A DNA stretch of 5,513 nucleotides from JARRRL01 sp037380725 (GTDB lineage Bacteria > Pseudomonadota > Gammaproteobacteria > Pseudomonadales > JANQJO01): positions 1-5,513 of the forward strand of contig JARRRL010000251.1 of NCBI GenBank assembly GCA_037380725.1. Reading direction: 5' to 3'. The notes beneath the pieces were generated by a model. It saw only the letters and a program-made list of their open reading frames with translations. It was not told the origin of the DNA and searched no databases. The translations under genes and the position numbers were made by a program. The number at the start of each line of letters is the position of its first letter. Positions within the stretch are counted from its first letter, which is position 1. This document shows positions 4,570-5,513 of the stretch, one piece after another.

Positions 4570-5513
4570 GTGATTGATCAAATGGGGTGGGGGACGACTC
4601 ATCAGCAGGGTGACTCGGCATCGAGTCAGTGGTATCAACAGGCGTATCACACACATGAGCTGGTTGCGGATGATCCGCAGCTGCCTTTACGTGAAGATGT
4701 GAAATTTTTGGGCGAATTGTTGGGGCAAACCATCGCGCGCGCTGAAGGGCAAAAGGTGCTGGAAGCCATAGAAAATATCCGCAGCTTGTCCAAACGGGCG
4801 CGAGCTGGGGATCAGGTGGCGCGCACCGCCTTGGTTGCTGAACTGGCTCGTGTGGATGATGATGAGTTGGTCGTGATCAGTCGAGCTTTTGGGCACTTTT
4901 TGCACTTGGCTAATGTGGCTGAAGAACATCACTTGGTGCGCCGCCGTCGCGCGGCTCGACGACAGGGGGTGCCGCAAGCGGGCAGTATTCAAGCTTTGCT
5001 GGAAAATTTGCAAGAATGGGGGAAGACAGGCGCGGATTTTCGTGCCCAATTGGATTGTGTTCATATTGATCTGGTGTTAACGGCACACCCCACAGAAGTG
5101 GCGCGCCGTACGCTCATTCAGATTTTTAATGATATTGCCGCTTTGTTGAGTACGTTGGATCGGCAGGATCTGACACCCCTGGCGCGCAGTCGATATTCTC
5201 GGCAGTTAGCGGATCGGGTAATCGCGTTGTGGCATACGGAGGAAATTCGGACGCAGCGTCCTTCGCCAGTCAATGAAGCCAAATGGGGTTTTATTGCGGT
5301 TGAACAGTCTTTTTGGTTTGCCATACCTAATTTTCTGCGTGAATTGGACTACCAATTGGAGCGTCATGCTCTGGATCCAGTCGCCGACAGCTTGACGCGT
5401 TTCGTGATCAACAGAGGGACATTCGTGGCCAGGCTGAAGAAAGACGAAAAGAAGTCTCCCGGTTACAGCTGCGTCACCGTGAATTATACGTCGATGCCGA
5501 GCATATGCGCGAG
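4570..5513 (+). CDS. ppc: Phosphoenolpyruvate carboxylase, N-terminal part; homology lost near 5365-5403
   Basis: PEPC adds bicarbonate to phosphoenolpyruvate to make oxaloacetate, replenishing the TCA cycle in the cytoplasm. Residues 43-267 align with E. coli PEPC. VLTAHPTE contains the catalytic His173 (E. coli His138), and the segment 221-240 (WHTEEIR, RPSPVNEAKWG) and NFLREL are conserved. The N-terminus is about 32 residues longer than in E. coli, with an Arg-rich turn at 124-131. The frame stays open to the window edge, but after about residue 267-278 it no longer resembles PEPC: the expected RF-(A/T)-SWMGGDRDGNP is absent from all frames. The genuine ppc sequence here therefore stops by about 5403, and what follows is foreign, rearranged or misassembled. 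The partial gene is certain in identity but its integrity is doubtful. Confidence 0.9.
   Translation, partial: MIDQMGWGTTHQQGDSASSQWYQQAYHTHELVADDPQLPLREDVKFLGELLGQTIARAEGQKVLEAIENIRSLSKRARAGDQVARTALVAELARVDDDELVVISRAFGHFLHLANVAEEHHLVRRRRAARRQGVPQAGSIQALLENLQEWGKTGADFRAQLDCVHIDLVLTAHPTEVARRTLIQIFNDIAALLSTLDRQDLTPLARSRYSRQLADRVIALWHTEEIRTQRPSPVNEAKWGFIAVEQSFWFAIPNFLRELDYQLERHALDPVADSLTRFVINRGTFVARLKKDEKKSPGYSCVTVNYTSMPSICA
5379..5513 (+). CDS. Fragment of an unidentified coiled-coil protein in a different frame from ppc
   Basis: The frame with codons at 5379, 5382 and so on is open to the window edge (closed upstream by TGA at 5340-5342). It encodes a highly charged segment, starting SRRQLDAFRDQQRDIRGQ and ending AEHMRE. 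Leu, Phe, Ile, Ala, Val, Leu and Met recur at 3-4 spacing over about 40 residues, a clear heptad pattern. It has no start codon or Shine-Dalgarno of its own and would be an internal piece of a larger protein whose upstream part is missing. The protein cannot be named. The ppc frame over the same bases gives an unpatterned peptide, which supports this frame as the real one after the break. Confidence 0.45.

Noticed and set aside
5379..5513. Simple frameshift in ppc as the cause of the lost homology
   Set aside because: The remaining frames were read: one hits TGA within five codons of 5381, one gives the coiled coil, and one is the existing ppc frame. None yields the expected PEPC sequence.

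Overview
The window looks like a proteobacterial, most likely gammaproteobacterial, chromosome. TadA and the start of phosphoenolpyruvate carboxylase (PEPC) align closely with the E. coli proteins, including catalytic residues, but with enough differences that no genus can be named. Base composition is near balanced. No mobile element, CRISPR array, tRNA or rRNA was seen.

Layout. Positions 1-201 are a leader region with a good promoter candidate and a possible 12-codon leader ORF. tadA (202-672, +) follows. A strong stem-loop at 685-719, flanked by T-rich sequence on both sides, probably terminates tadA and also the convergent minus-strand genes; two more stem-loops lie beside it. Next come two large minus-strand genes of unknown function. 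The upstream one (2439-4271) encodes a 610-residue protein with a folded N-terminal domain, a long disordered linker and two C-terminal membrane helices. The downstream one (861-2216) encodes a 451-residue soluble protein with a long disordered N/Q/H/T-rich region and a C-terminal coiled coil. A 298-bp divergent intergenic region follows, then ppc (4570 onward, +), which runs off the right edge.

How the genes relate. tadA (tRNA wobble editing) and ppc (anaplerotic carbon fixation) are housekeeping genes flanking an accessory two-gene block. The two unknown proteins share orientation, a disordered middle and conserved-looking ends, so they may act together, one at the membrane and one as a coiled-coil partner. 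That is inference; no known system is recognised.

The right edge is anomalous. PEPC similarity stops at about 5365-5403, before the expected WMGGDRDGNP motif, and a different frame then encodes a clean heptad-patterned coiled coil. This looks like a junction between unrelated sequences (assembly or cloning chimera, or a real rearrangement), not a simple frameshift.
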